From assembly GCF_001424485.1 (NCBI RefSeq), contig NZ_LMQC01000001.1:501755-565754 (forward strand): DNA of 64,000 bases. The letters run 5' to 3'. This DNA comes from Modestobacter sp. Leaf380 (GTDB taxonomy: Bacteria; Actinomycetota; Actinomycetes; Mycobacteriales; Geodermatophilaceae). Below are positions 54,729 to 63,682 of this stretch, piece after piece; within the stretch, counting starts at the first letter, position 1; the number at the start of each line of letters is the position of its first letter. The notes under the pieces were generated by a model. That model ran no database searches. It worked only from the letters and a program-made list of their open reading frames with translations, and was not told where the DNA came from. The position numbers and the translations under genes are program-made.

Positions 54729-56003
54729 TCAGCCGGTGACGGTGGAGAACGGGGAGGCCCGCAGCAGGCCGCCCAGCACGTCCTGCAGCACGGTGGACAG
54801 CGTCCCGCCGCCGGCGGCTGTCCCGCCCTGCGGGCCGGCCGAGGCGGTGCCGCCGTCCCCGCCGATGTTCTGCTCACCGCGGATGTTGGAGCCGCTCTCG
54901 TCGATGCCGTCGGAGGGGTCGGGGTCCACGCCGGCCACCACGTCGCAGCCGACGGCCGAGGTGTCCAGGGCCGCGACGGCCGCGGGGCTGGGCGCGTTGC
55001 CCGTGGAGCTGTAGCCGCTGATGCAGGCCTGCGGGTCGTTGGCGTTGAGGACGAAGCCGAAGTGCGCCCGCATCTGGCCGTCGGGGTCCCGCCGGACGGT
55101 GCTGAAGGCGCCGGTGACGACCTCGGGGTAGGTGACCAGCAGCTGCTCGACGCCGTCCAGGCGGGGGGCCGTGACGTCGTTGAGGACGTCGACGTTGCGG
55201 ATCAGCGAGCCCAGCCCGGGGCCGGCGTCGGTGACCAGCTGCTGCAGCGCGGCACCGGCGTCGGGGGCGTTGACCAGCAGCGCCCGCAGGTCGCCGTCAC
55301 TGCTGACCAGGGTGTCCGAGAGCAGGCGCAGGTCCGCGGCCCAGCTCTGGATGGCCGAGCGGGAGTCGACCTGGGTCTGCAGCACGGTCTGCCCGTCGGT
55401 GATCAGCTGCAGCGTCTGCGGCAGGGACTCCTCGGCGCGGGTCAGCAGCAGGTTGCCGTTGTCGATGAGCCGGCTCAGGTCGTCCCCGGCGCCGGCGAAG
55501 GCGGTGCCCAGCTCGTCGACGAGGATCCGCAGGTCCTCCAGGTCGATGGACCCCACGAGCCCGTCGACGTCGAGCAGCAGCTGCTCGACCGGGATCGGGA
55601 TGGAGGTGTTCTGCACCGGGATGACGGAGCCGTCGGCCAGGAAGGGACCGTCGCCGTCCGGCGGGCGCAGGTCGACGTACTGCTCGCCGACGGCGCTGCG
55701 GTTGGCGACGGCGGCGAGGGTGTCGGCCGGGATCTCCGGGGCGTCCGGGTCGATCTCCAGCTCCACCTCGACGCCCTCGTCGGTCAGGGTCATGTCGCTG
55801 ACCCGGCCCACGCCGACGCCGCGGTAGGTGACCTCGGCGTTGACGAAGATGCCGCCGGAGTCGGTGAACTGGGCGGCGACCTGGTAGCCGCCCCCGAAGA
55901 CCAGCCGGTCCAGTCCCACGTAGCGGAAGCCGACGAAGCTCATCCCCAGCAGGGCCACCAGGGCGAAGGCCAGCAGCTGGATGCGGGTGGTCCGGGTGAT
56001 CAC
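54729..56003 (-). CDS. mceF: Mce-family protein MceF
   Basis: Sixth MCE subunit of the lipid-uptake complex. A membrane anchor (IQLLAFALVALLGMSFVGFRYVG) is followed by the MCE domain (about 38-118: VNAEVTYRGVGVGRVSDMTL, NRSAVGEQYVDLRPP). A long helical region that forms the lipid tunnel comes next, then a low-complexity Gly/Ser/Thr tail. The length is 424 residues. GTGA overlap with mceE. Confidence 0.9.
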   Translation of the reverse strand: MITRTTRIQLLAFALVALLGMSFVGFRYVGLDRLVFGGGYQVAAQFTDSGGIFVNAEVTYRGVGVGRVSDMTLTDEGVEVELEIDPDAPEIPADTLAAVANRSAVGEQYVDLRPPDGDGPFLADGSVIPVQNTSIPIPVEQLLLDVDGLVGSIDLEDLRILVDELGTAFAGAGDDLSRLIDNGNLLLTRAEESLPQTLQLITDGQTVLQTQVDSRSAIQSWAADLRLLSDTLVSSDGDLRALLVNAPDAGAALQQLVTDAGPGLGSLIRNVDVLNDVTAPRLDGVEQLLVTYPEVVTGAFSTVRRDPDGQMRAHFGFVLNANDPQACISGYSSTGNAPSPAAVAALDTSAVGCDVVAGVDPDPSDGIDESGSNIRGEQNIGGDGGTASAGPQGGTAAGGGTLSTVLQDVLGGLLRASPFSTVTG

Positions 56004-57283
56004 GGGGTGGCTCCGCTCGTCAGGCCCGGGATGGCCGGCAGGCCCAGCAGCGTGCTGCCGGTGCCGGCGGTCGGGTCGGGCAGGATCGCGGTCAGGTCGC
56101 CGGGCAGCGTGGGCACGCTGAAGGCCTGGACGCCGGGGTCGGCCGGTGCCGCCGTCGCGGACGGGCCCGCTCCCCCGCCCGGGCTGCCGGCCAGCCCGCA
56201 GGTGTCGCCGACGACGTCGCGCGGGAGCAGGGTCAGCGCCCCGGTGGTCTGGTCCACCACGTACCGGCAGAAGAGCTCCTGCAGGTCCAGGTTCAGGTCC
56301 GCGGTCATGTTGGTGAACAGGCCGTACCCACCGGTGCGCTGGTCGGGGCGGTACTGCAGCGAGCTCAGCGAGGACGCCGGGAACGGGAAGGTGAGCAACA
56401 GGTCCAGGGAGCCGGCCAGGTCGGGGCCGGCGGCAGCGAGCTGGGTGAGGATCGGCTGCAGCAGCTGGAGGTCCGCGACCGTGTCGGCGCCGGCCTGGTT
56501 GACCACGCGGGTGCCGACGTCACCGAGCTGGGCCAGGGACTGCAGCATGCCCACGAGCAGGCCGCGCTGGTCCTCCAGGACGTCCAGGCCCGGGCCGATG
56601 GTGTCCAGGGCCGTCTCCAGCGTGCCGCTGCCGACCGCCAGGGTGGCGGCCAGGGCGTCGACGCTGTCCAGGGCCCGGCTGATCTCGGCCTTCTGGTCGT
56701 CCAGTCCGCCGATGAAGACGTCGAGCTGGTCCAGGGTGTTGCGGACGGCGTCCTCGCGGCCCTCGAGGGCCTGACCGAGCTCGCTGGTGATGGTCTGCAG
56801 CTGGGTGAGCCCACCGCCGTTGAGCACCAGGCTCAGCGCGCCGAGGACCTCCTCGACCTCGATGTTCCGGTTGGTCCGGTCCAGGGTGATCGTGGCGCCG
56901 TCGTCCAGCACGCCGGCGGCGGGCTCACCGCCGGGCGAGGCCAGTTCGACGTACTTCTCCCCCAGCAGCGAGGACTGGCCGATCATCGCCACGGCGTTGG
57001 CCGGCAGCTCGACGTCCCGGTCGACCTCCACGGTGACCAGCGCGGTCCAGTCCTCACCCAGTTCGACGTCGGTCACCTTGCCGACCGGCACGTCGGCGAC
57101 CCGGACCGCGGACTGCGGCACCAGGTCCAGCACGTCGGCGAACTGGATCTGCACCGCGTACGGGTCGTCGCCGGTGTCGGCACCGCCGGGCAGGTCCAGG
57201 GAGTAGGCGCCTCGGAAGCCGCAGCCCGACACCAGGGCGGCGACGGCCAGCACCGCGGCGGCGCGACGGGGCAGGTGGCTCAC
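56000..57283 (-). CDS. mceE: Mce-family lipoprotein MceE
   Basis: The lipoprotein subunit of Mce systems (LprK/LprN type). The signal peptide ends in the lipobox LVSGC, with the lipidated cysteine at residue 21. The MCE domain (VRVADVPVGKVTDVELGED ... QSSLLGEKYVELASP) and a long helical part follow, with a Pro/Thr/Gly-rich end. The length is 427 residues. Both ends overlap the neighbouring mce genes (GTGA). Confidence 0.92.
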   Translation of the reverse strand: MSHLPRRAAAVLAVAALVSGCGFRGAYSLDLPGGADTGDDPYAVQIQFADVLDLVPQSAVRVADVPVGKVTDVELGEDWTALVTVEVDRDVELPANAVAMIGQSSLLGEKYVELASPGGEPAAGVLDDGATITLDRTNRNIEVEEVLGALSLVLNGGGLTQLQTITSELGQALEGREDAVRNTLDQLDVFIGGLDDQKAEISRALDSVDALAATLAVGSGTLETALDTIGPGLDVLEDQRGLLVGMLQSLAQLGDVGTRVVNQAGADTVADLQLLQPILTQLAAAGPDLAGSLDLLLTFPFPASSLSSLQYRPDQRTGGYGLFTNMTADLNLDLQELFCRYVVDQTTGALTLLPRDVVGDTCGLAGSPGGGAGPSATAAPADPGVQAFSVPTLPGDLTAILPDPTAGTGSTLLGLPAIPGLTSGATP

Positions 57284-58518
57284 TGGCCGGCTCCCGGGAT
57301 GGTGGGCAGGCCGGGCAGGGTGGTGATCCCGGCCAGCCCGGCGGAGGGCGAGAAGACCGCGGTGAGCAGCTCCTGCAGGTCGGGCACGCCGTTGGCGTTG
57401 AGGTCGTCGACCGCGCCGTCACCGCCCGGGTCCCCGGAGAGCAGGCGGGCGCAGACCTGGTCGATCGGCGGCAGGCCCAGCAGTCCGGGCAGGTCGCCCA
57501 GGTCCAGCCCGGCCAGCTGCAGCCGACCGGTCTGGCCCAGGAGCTGGCAGACCACGACGTCGGCGTTCTGGCTGCCCAGGGAGTTGTCCCGGGTGTCCAG
57601 CGTGCCGTAGTCGGGGTTGTAGGCGTGCGCGAGGTTGCCGATCGCCGCGGGGGCGACGTCGAGGACCTGGGCCAGGGCCTGGCGCTGCTGCACCAGGGTG
57701 AGGGTGACGGCGGCGAGCCGGTCGACGTTCGTCGTCAGCAGGGTGGTGTTCTGCTGCACGAAGGCCGCGACCTGGCCCAGCGAGGACGACAGCAGGGCGA
57801 TGGCAGCCGCCAGGTCCTCCCGCTCGCCGGCCAGCTGCTCGGCGACGGCGGCCAGGTTGGTGTTGAACTGCCCGACCTGGCTGTCGATGGTGGCCAGCGC
57901 GCTGGTGAAGGTCTGCAGGGAGTCCACGGACCCGAACAGGTCCTGCCGGTTGTCCGACAGCGTCTCCACGGCCTGGGAGAACCCGGTGAGGGTGTCGTTG
58001 AGGGCCTGGCCGTTGCCCTCCAGGTTGGCCGCGCCGGTGCTCACCAGGTCCGCCAGGGCCCCGTCCTCGTTCGCCCCGGTGGGGCCCAGCGCGACCGACA
58101 GGTCGTCGAGGGCGCCGTAGACCTGGTCCAGCTCGACCGGGGTGGCGGTGCGCTCGATGGGCACCTCGGCGCCGTCGGTCATCACCGGGCCGCCGGAGTA
58201 CACCGGGGCGAACTGCACGTACCGGTCGGCGACCAGGGAGGGCGCGAGGATGACGGCGGCGGCGTCGGCGGGGACCTGGTAGTCCTCGTCGACGAGCATC
58301 TCGACCCGCACCCGGTCGCCCATCGGCGTGACGTCGGTGATCTCCCCGACGTCGATGCCCAGCACCCGCACGTCGGACCCCTCGTAGAGGCCGACGGTCT
58401 GGCCGAACCAGGCGGTGACCCGCATCTGACCGGCCGGGCGCAGCACGATCCAGCCCAGCGTGCCCACGAGCAGGAGCGCCGCGGCGGCCGCGACCAGGCG
58501 CTGCAGGCGGCCGGTCAC
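57280..58518 (-). CDS. mceD: Mce-family protein MceD
   Basis: MCE subunit of 412 residues. N-terminal hydrophobic anchor (LVAAAAALLLVGTLGWIVL), MCE domain (VRVLGIDVGEITDVTPMGD ... ADRYVQFAP) and a helical tunnel region are followed by a short Leu/Pro/Gly-rich end. The GTG at 58518 overlaps the mceC stop as GTGA. The longer open frame upstream is the antiparallel shadow of mceC. Confidence 0.9.
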   Translation of the reverse strand: MTGRLQRLVAAAAALLLVGTLGWIVLRPAGQMRVTAWFGQTVGLYEGSDVRVLGIDVGEITDVTPMGDRVRVEMLVDEDYQVPADAAAVILAPSLVADRYVQFAPVYSGGPVMTDGAEVPIERTATPVELDQVYGALDDLSVALGPTGANEDGALADLVSTGAANLEGNGQALNDTLTGFSQAVETLSDNRQDLFGSVDSLQTFTSALATIDSQVGQFNTNLAAVAEQLAGEREDLAAAIALLSSSLGQVAAFVQQNTTLLTTNVDRLAAVTLTLVQQRQALAQVLDVAPAAIGNLAHAYNPDYGTLDTRDNSLGSQNADVVVCQLLGQTGRLQLAGLDLGDLPGLLGLPPIDQVCARLLSGDPGGDGAVDDLNANGVPDLQELLTAVFSPSAGLAGITTLPGLPTIPGAGQ

Positions 58519-59528
58519 GGGGCGCACCCCAGCAGCCCGCCGGTGTTGCCGGCGACCGTGCCGCACAGCACCCCGCCGACGACGCCGGGGACCAGGTTGT
58601 CCACGAAGCTGTCGAACCACCGGCCGTTGCCCAGCGTGTTGGTGAAGACGGTGACGAAGGGCGCCATGTTCGCCACGGTGTCCCCCAGGTCCTGCCGGTT
58701 GCGCTCGAGGATGTCGGTCACCGTGGACAGCTGGGCCAGCGCGGCCTGGTTGTCCTGCACCAGGCCGGCGAGCTGGGTGGCCAGCGTCTGGGTGTTGGTC
58801 AGGACCGAGTCGATCAGCGCGCGGCGCTCCTGGACCTCGGTGAGCAGGGTGTTGGAGTCCAGGATGAGCTGGGTGAACTCGCCGTTGCGGTCGGCGAGCA
58901 CCTGGGTCACGTCCCGCGTCGCCGACAGCAGCGTCTGCAGCTGGGCGTCGCGGGAGGCGATCGTCTCCGACAGCCGGGACAGCCCGGTCAGCGAGGCCTG
59001 CACCTCGTCGGGGGTGTCGGCGAAGGTCTCGCTGAGCACCTCGAAGGACTGCGCGAGCTGCGCGGTGTCGACGTCGTCGATGGTCTGGGCCAGCCCGCTG
59101 AAGGCCTGCACCACGTCGTAGGGCGAGGCGGTGCGCTCCAGCGGGATGCGCTCGTCGGGGTCCAGCTCGGTCTCCCCGCGCGGCACGAGCGCCAGGAACT
59201 TCGCCCCCAGCACCGTCTCGATCGCGATGGCGGCCTCGCTGCGGTCGCCCACGAAGGCGTCCCGGACGCGGAAGGCGACGGTGACCGCGCCGTCCTCCAG
59301 CTGCAGGCTCTCCACCTGTCCGACCTTCACCCCGGCCACCCGCACCGGGTCGTCCACGCGCAGCCCGGCGGACTCGCTGAACTGCGCGGTGTAGACCGTG
59401 CCCCCGCCGATCAGGGGGAGCGACTGCGCGTTGAACGCCAGGAGGACGAAGAGCGCGATCACCGACAGGCTCACCGCCCCGATCGTGACCGGGTTGCGGT
59501 CCCGGAAGGGCCTGGACTCCCGCGCCAT
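58515..59528 (-). CDS. mceC: Mce-family protein MceC
   Basis: MCE subunit of 337 residues. Anchor TIGAVSLSVIALFVLLAFNA, MCE domain (VRVAGVKVGQVESLQLEDG ... GAKFLALVPRGE) and helical part are clear; it ends with VLCGTVAGNTGGLLGC. The ATG at 59528 shares one base with the mceB stop (TGATG). Confidence 0.9.
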   Translation of the reverse strand: MARESRPFRDRNPVTIGAVSLSVIALFVLLAFNAQSLPLIGGGTVYTAQFSESAGLRVDDPVRVAGVKVGQVESLQLEDGAVTVAFRVRDAFVGDRSEAAIAIETVLGAKFLALVPRGETELDPDERIPLERTASPYDVVQAFSGLAQTIDDVDTAQLAQSFEVLSETFADTPDEVQASLTGLSRLSETIASRDAQLQTLLSATRDVTQVLADRNGEFTQLILDSNTLLTEVQERRALIDSVLTNTQTLATQLAGLVQDNQAALAQLSTVTDILERNRQDLGDTVANMAPFVTVFTNTLGNGRWFDSFVDNLVPGVVGGVLCGTVAGNTGGLLGCAP

Positions 59529-60565
59529 CAGCTGCACCCCGCCGATCCGTTGGCCGCCCCGCCGGGCGGCAGCTGGGTGTCCCCGACGACGGGCAGGGAC
59601 ACCAGCCCGGACGCCGAGCACAGGTAGAAGTTGAACCAGCTGCCGTTGACCGCCGTCCGCGTGATGAGGTCGATCTTGGTCGGGGCGAGCTGCAGGAAGT
59701 CCTCCACGACGTCACCGGTGTCGGCCAGGTTGGTGGCCAGGTCGCCCAGGGCGGTGATGTCGGCGGCCAGGGGTGCCCGGGCGTCGGCCAGGAACTGCGA
59801 CGTGGTCACCGCCAGCCCGTCGATGGTCTGCAGGGAGTCGAAGACGGCGTCGCGGTCCGCGGTCAGCCCGGACACGAACTGCTGCAGGGAGACCACCAGG
59901 TCCGACAGCTGCTGGTCCCGCGCGGCGACGCTGCCCACGACGGTCGTCAGGTTGTCGATCACGCTGCCGATGACGGCGTCCTCGTCGGCCAGGCTGTTGG
60001 TCAGCGAGGCCACGTGGGTCAGCAGGCTGGAGATCGTCCCGCCCTCGCCTTGGAAGACCTGGATCAGCTCGTAGGACAGCCGGTTGACGTCGTCGGGGCT
60101 CAGCGCCTGGAACAGCGGCTGGAACCCGCCGAACAGCGTGGTCAGGTCCAGCGCAGGGGTGGTCTGGGCCAGCGGGATGACGTCGTCGGCGGCCAGCGTG
60201 CGACCGGAGGACCCGTCGCCCTCGGTCAGCGCGACGTACCGCTGGCCGACCAGGTTGCGGTAGCGGATGGTGGCCTGCACCCCGGCCGGGAGCGGGACGT
60301 CGGTGGAGACCTCCAGGCCGATCTCGGCGACCGGTCGCTCCCGGTCCTCGCTCAGGCCGATGCTGGTGACCTGGCCGACGCGCACCCCGGCGATCCGGAC
60401 CTCGTCGCCCTCGACCAGACCGGCGACGTCGCTGAACTGCGCCCGGTAGGTGGTCTGCTCGCCGTAGCCGGCGTTCGTGATGGTCGCGATCAGCACGTAG
60501 CTGGCCAGGATCGTCACCATCGCGAAGACGACGAGCTTGACGATCGGCGCGGTCAGGCCCCTCAT
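59528..60565 (-). CDS. mceB: Mce-family protein MceB
   Basis: MCE subunit of 345 residues. Anchor IVKLVVFAMVTILASYVLIA, MCE domain (VRIAGVRVGQVTSIGLSED ... GQRYVALTEG), then helices and a C-terminus with two cysteines (YLCSASG, SAGCS). The start overlaps the mceA stop as ATGA. Confidence 0.92.
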   Translation of the reverse strand: MRGLTAPIVKLVVFAMVTILASYVLIATITNAGYGEQTTYRAQFSDVAGLVEGDEVRIAGVRVGQVTSIGLSEDRERPVAEIGLEVSTDVPLPAGVQATIRYRNLVGQRYVALTEGDGSSGRTLAADDVIPLAQTTPALDLTTLFGGFQPLFQALSPDDVNRLSYELIQVFQGEGGTISSLLTHVASLTNSLADEDAVIGSVIDNLTTVVGSVAARDQQLSDLVVSLQQFVSGLTADRDAVFDSLQTIDGLAVTTSQFLADARAPLAADITALGDLATNLADTGDVVEDFLQLAPTKIDLITRTAVNGSWFNFYLCSASGLVSLPVVGDTQLPPGGAANGSAGCS

Positions 60566-61995
60566 CGGACCATCACCTGCGTGCCGCGCAGCAGCGGCGC
60601 CATGGACGACGCGGCGAGGTCGGACACCTCGGCCGGGGCGACCCCCGTCTGGTAGCCCAGCAGGTTGCGCACGAAGTCCAGCTCGGCACTGCTGCCGGCC
60701 AGGCTGCCGCTCGCCCCGCCGTCGGTGAGCCCGGGCGGGAACGCCGAGGCCAGGGACAGGTCGGTGCCGGCCCCCGTGCCGTCGCGGCCCACGCGGGTGT
60801 CCTCCGAGGGCAGGTCGGTCGGGCCCGTGCCGCCCAGGCAGACCGGGTTGCCGCTGACCGGGTTGTCGGTGGAGTCCACGCCGTCCAGCGGTGGCACCGG
60901 GCAGTAGTACTCGCCCTGGGCCGCGGCCGCGATCACGCCGTCGATGTCGTCCAGGCCCCGGCAGTCGGGCCCGGACACGTCGTCGTAGGCGGGCTGGTCG
61001 CCGGGGGCGTAGGGGTTGCGCGGGGGCAGCGTGACGGTGAGGTTCAGGTTCAGCGCGGGGTCGCCGTCGCCGCCGAAGGCCTCGGTGATCAGCGGGTTGA
61101 AGCGGGACAGCCCGTTCAGCAGGCAGGGGTACTCCGGGGAGTACTCGGCGAACAGGCCGAGCACCGGCCGGGACCCGGCGGCGAGGGAGATCAGGGCGTC
61201 CTCGTTCTGGGTCAGGAAGGAGGCGGCGGTCTGCGCCGAGCTGCCGACCACGGTGAAGGTGCGGCGCAGCTGCTCGGCCTGGTCGGTGACCGTGGTGGCG
61301 GTCACCGAGAGGTCCTCCAGCACCGCCAGCACGTCGGGGGCGGCGGCGTCGTAGGTGTCGGCGACGTCGGCCAGCAGCGAGATGTCGGCCTGCAGCTCGG
61401 GCAGGACGGTGTTGACCTGCTCCACGTAGGCGCCGGTGTCGGCCAGGTTCTCCCCGAGCACGTCGCCGCGCCCGCGCAGCGCGTCGGCCACCGCGCCCAG
61501 GGTCGCGGACAGGTCGGCGGGGTCGACGGCCTGCAGCAGCGGGAGCAGGCCGTCGATGACCCGCTCGAGCTCGATGGCGTTCTCGGTCCGGTCCTGGCCG
61601 ATGACGTCGCCGGCGGCCAGCCGCTGCGGGGTGGGGTCGGCCGGGGGCACGAGGGCGACGAACCGCTCGCCGAACAGCGTCTTGGGCAACAGCCGGGCGT
61701 CGACGTTGCTGGGGATCTGGGCCAGCGCCTCGGGCTCGATCGCCAGCGTGACGACGGCGCCACCCTCCTGGGCCTCGACGGCGCGCACCTCCCCGACGAT
61801 GACGCCGCGGATCTTCACGTCGCTGGCGGTGGCCAGCTGGTTGCCGATGCTGTCGGTCTCCAGCCGCACCTCGACGGCGTCGCTGAACGCCTTCTGGTAC
61901 GTGGCGACCGCCAGGCCCAGCAGCAGCGCGATGACCACCAGGAACGCCAGCCCCTGCAGCCGCTGACGGACCACGGCTCCCCTGCCCCGGCTCAT
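60562..61995 (-). CDS. mceA: Mce-family protein MceA
   Basis: First MCE subunit, 477 residues. Anchor LAFLVVIALLLGLAVATYQ, MCE domain (VKIRGVIVGEVRAVEAQEG ... FGERFVALVPP), a long helical region and a cysteine-containing tail (DCRGLDD, YYCPVPP, PVCLGG). The ATG at 61995 overlaps the yrbEB stop (ATGA). The MCE proteins form a hexameric shuttle across the periplasm for lipids or sterols; the substrate here is unknown. Confidence 0.92.
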   Translation of the reverse strand: MSRGRGAVVRQRLQGLAFLVVIALLLGLAVATYQKAFSDAVEVRLETDSIGNQLATASDVKIRGVIVGEVRAVEAQEGGAVVTLAIEPEALAQIPSNVDARLLPKTLFGERFVALVPPADPTPQRLAAGDVIGQDRTENAIELERVIDGLLPLLQAVDPADLSATLGAVADALRGRGDVLGENLADTGAYVEQVNTVLPELQADISLLADVADTYDAAAPDVLAVLEDLSVTATTVTDQAEQLRRTFTVVGSSAQTAASFLTQNEDALISLAAGSRPVLGLFAEYSPEYPCLLNGLSRFNPLITEAFGGDGDPALNLNLTVTLPPRNPYAPGDQPAYDDVSGPDCRGLDDIDGVIAAAAQGEYYCPVPPLDGVDSTDNPVSGNPVCLGGTGPTDLPSEDTRVGRDGTGAGTDLSLASAFPPGLTDGGASGSLAGSSAELDFVRNLLGYQTGVAPAEVSDLAASSMAPLLRGTQVMVR

Positions 61996-62867
61996 CCTGC
62001 GATCCTCACCGTCGTCGTGGAGCCCCAGATGGCCAGGGACAGGAACAGGTCGATGACCATCACGGCCACGATCGAGAAGCGCACGGCACGACCGACGGCC
62101 AGGCCGACGCCGGCGGGCCCGCCGCCGGCCCGGTAGCCGTAGTAGCAGTGGCTCAGGATGATCACGACGCTGAAGACGAGCACCTTGAGGAAGGACCACA
62201 GCACGTCCTGCGGGGGCAGGAAGAGGTTGAAGTAGTGGTCGTAGGTGCCCGCCGACTGGCCGTAGACCGTCGTGGTGATGGTGCGGGTGGCGAAGTAGCT
62301 GGTCAGCAGCCCGATCACGTAGAGCGGGATGACGGCGACGAAGCCGGCGACGATGCGGGTGGTCACCAGGAACGGCAGCGAGGGCACGCCCATGACCTCC
62401 AGGGCGTCGATCTCCTCGTTGATCCGCATGGCACCGATCTGGGCGGTGAAGCCGCAGCCGACGGTGGCCGACAGGGCGAGCCCGGCGACCAGCGGCGCGA
62501 TCTCCCGGGTGTTGAAGTAGGCCGAGAGGAACCCGGTGAACGCCGAGGTGCCCAGCTGGTCCAGCGCCGCGTAGCCCTGCAGGCCGACCTCGGTGCCGGT
62601 GAAGAAGGACAGGAACGCGATGACGCCGACGGTGCCGCCGATGACGGCCAGCGCGCCGGTGCCGAAGCTGACCTCGGCCAGCAGCCGGAGCGTCTCCCGC
62701 TTGTAGCGCTTGAGCGTGCGCGGGGTCCAGGCCAGCGCGCGCCCGTAGAAGCCGAGCTGGTCCCCGAGGTCGTCGAGCACCGTGAGCGGACGGCGGTAGA
62801 CGGTCGCCACGATCCGGCGGGTGCGGACCTTGACCCGGTCGACGGGTGAGAGGAGGGCCACGGTCAC
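61992..62867 (-). CDS. yrbEB: Mce permease YrbEB (MlaE family)
   Basis: Second permease of the Mce ABC-type importer, 291 residues with five or six hydrophobic helices. The coupling-helix motif MRINEEIDALEVMGVPSLPF faces the ATPase. FTAQIGA and SHCYYGYRAGGGPAGVG are family features. The GTG start overlaps the yrbEA stop (GTGA). Confidence 0.93.
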   Translation of the reverse strand: MTVALLSPVDRVKVRTRRIVATVYRRPLTVLDDLGDQLGFYGRALAWTPRTLKRYKRETLRLLAEVSFGTGALAVIGGTVGVIAFLSFFTGTEVGLQGYAALDQLGTSAFTGFLSAYFNTREIAPLVAGLALSATVGCGFTAQIGAMRINEEIDALEVMGVPSLPFLVTTRIVAGFVAVIPLYVIGLLTSYFATRTITTTVYGQSAGTYDHYFNLFLPPQDVLWSFLKVLVFSVVIILSHCYYGYRAGGGPAGVGLAVGRAVRFSIVAVMVIDLFLSLAIWGSTTTVRIAG

Positions 62868-63682
62868 TGGCCCTTCGGCGGCACGAGCTGGAAGTAGATC
62901 GCGGTGATCACGAAGTTCACCGCGAACAGCAGCAGGAACGTGATGACCACGGCCTGGTTCACCGCGTCCCCCACGCCCTTGGGGCCACCACCGGCGCGCA
63001 GCCCCTTGTAGGAGGCGACGATCCCGGCTATCAGGCCGAAGACCAGGGCCTTGATCTCCCCGGACCAGAAGTCCGCGACCTGCGCCAGAGCGCTGAAGGA
63101 GGCCAGGTAGGCCCCCGGCGTCCCGCCCTGCAGGATGACGTTGAAGAAGTACCCGCCGACGACGCCGACGACCGAGACCAGGCCGTTGAGCAGCACCGCG
63201 ACCAGCATCGAGGCCAGCACGCGCGGCACCACCAGTCGCTGGATCGGCGAGATGCCCAGCACCTCCATGGCGTCGATCTCGTCGCGGATCTTGCGGGCAC
63301 CCAGGTCGGCGCAGATCGCCGAGCCGCCGGCCCCGGCGATGAGCAGCGCGGTGACGATCGGGCTGGCCTCGCGCAGCACGGCGAGCACCGAAGCCGACCC
63401 GGTGAAGGACTGGGCGCCCAGCTGGCGGGTCAGCGACCCCAGCTGCAGGGCGATGACCGCGCCGAAGGGGATGGCCACCAGCGCGGTCGGCAGGATCGTC
63501 ACCGAGGCCACGAACCAGGTCTGCTGGATGAACTCACGCAGCTGGAAGGGCCGCCGGAACACCGCCCGGACGACGTCCAGGGCGAAGGCGAACAGGTTGC
63601 CGCTGGCCTTGAGCGGGCGCAGCGGCGACAGCTTCCCGTCCAGCAGACCCGGCGCCGTCGGCTTCTCGCCGGGTGCGCTCAC
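62864..63682 (-). CDS. yrbEA: Mce permease YrbEA (MlaE family)
   Basis: First permease of the Mce importer. From the GTG at 63682, which overlaps the ATPase stop as GTGA, it has 272 residues. The coupling helix RKIRDEIDAMEVLGISPIQR and SYKGLRAGGGPKGVGDAVNQ are characteristic. A longer in-frame start upstream would read into the ATPase gene and is not needed. Confidence 0.93.
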   Translation of the reverse strand: MSAPGEKPTAPGLLDGKLSPLRPLKASGNLFAFALDVVRAVFRRPFQLREFIQQTWFVASVTILPTALVAIPFGAVIALQLGSLTRQLGAQSFTGSASVLAVLREASPIVTALLIAGAGGSAICADLGARKIRDEIDAMEVLGISPIQRLVVPRVLASMLVAVLLNGLVSVVGVVGGYFFNVILQGGTPGAYLASFSALAQVADFWSGEIKALVFGLIAGIVASYKGLRAGGGPKGVGDAVNQAVVITFLLLFAVNFVITAIYFQLVPPKGQ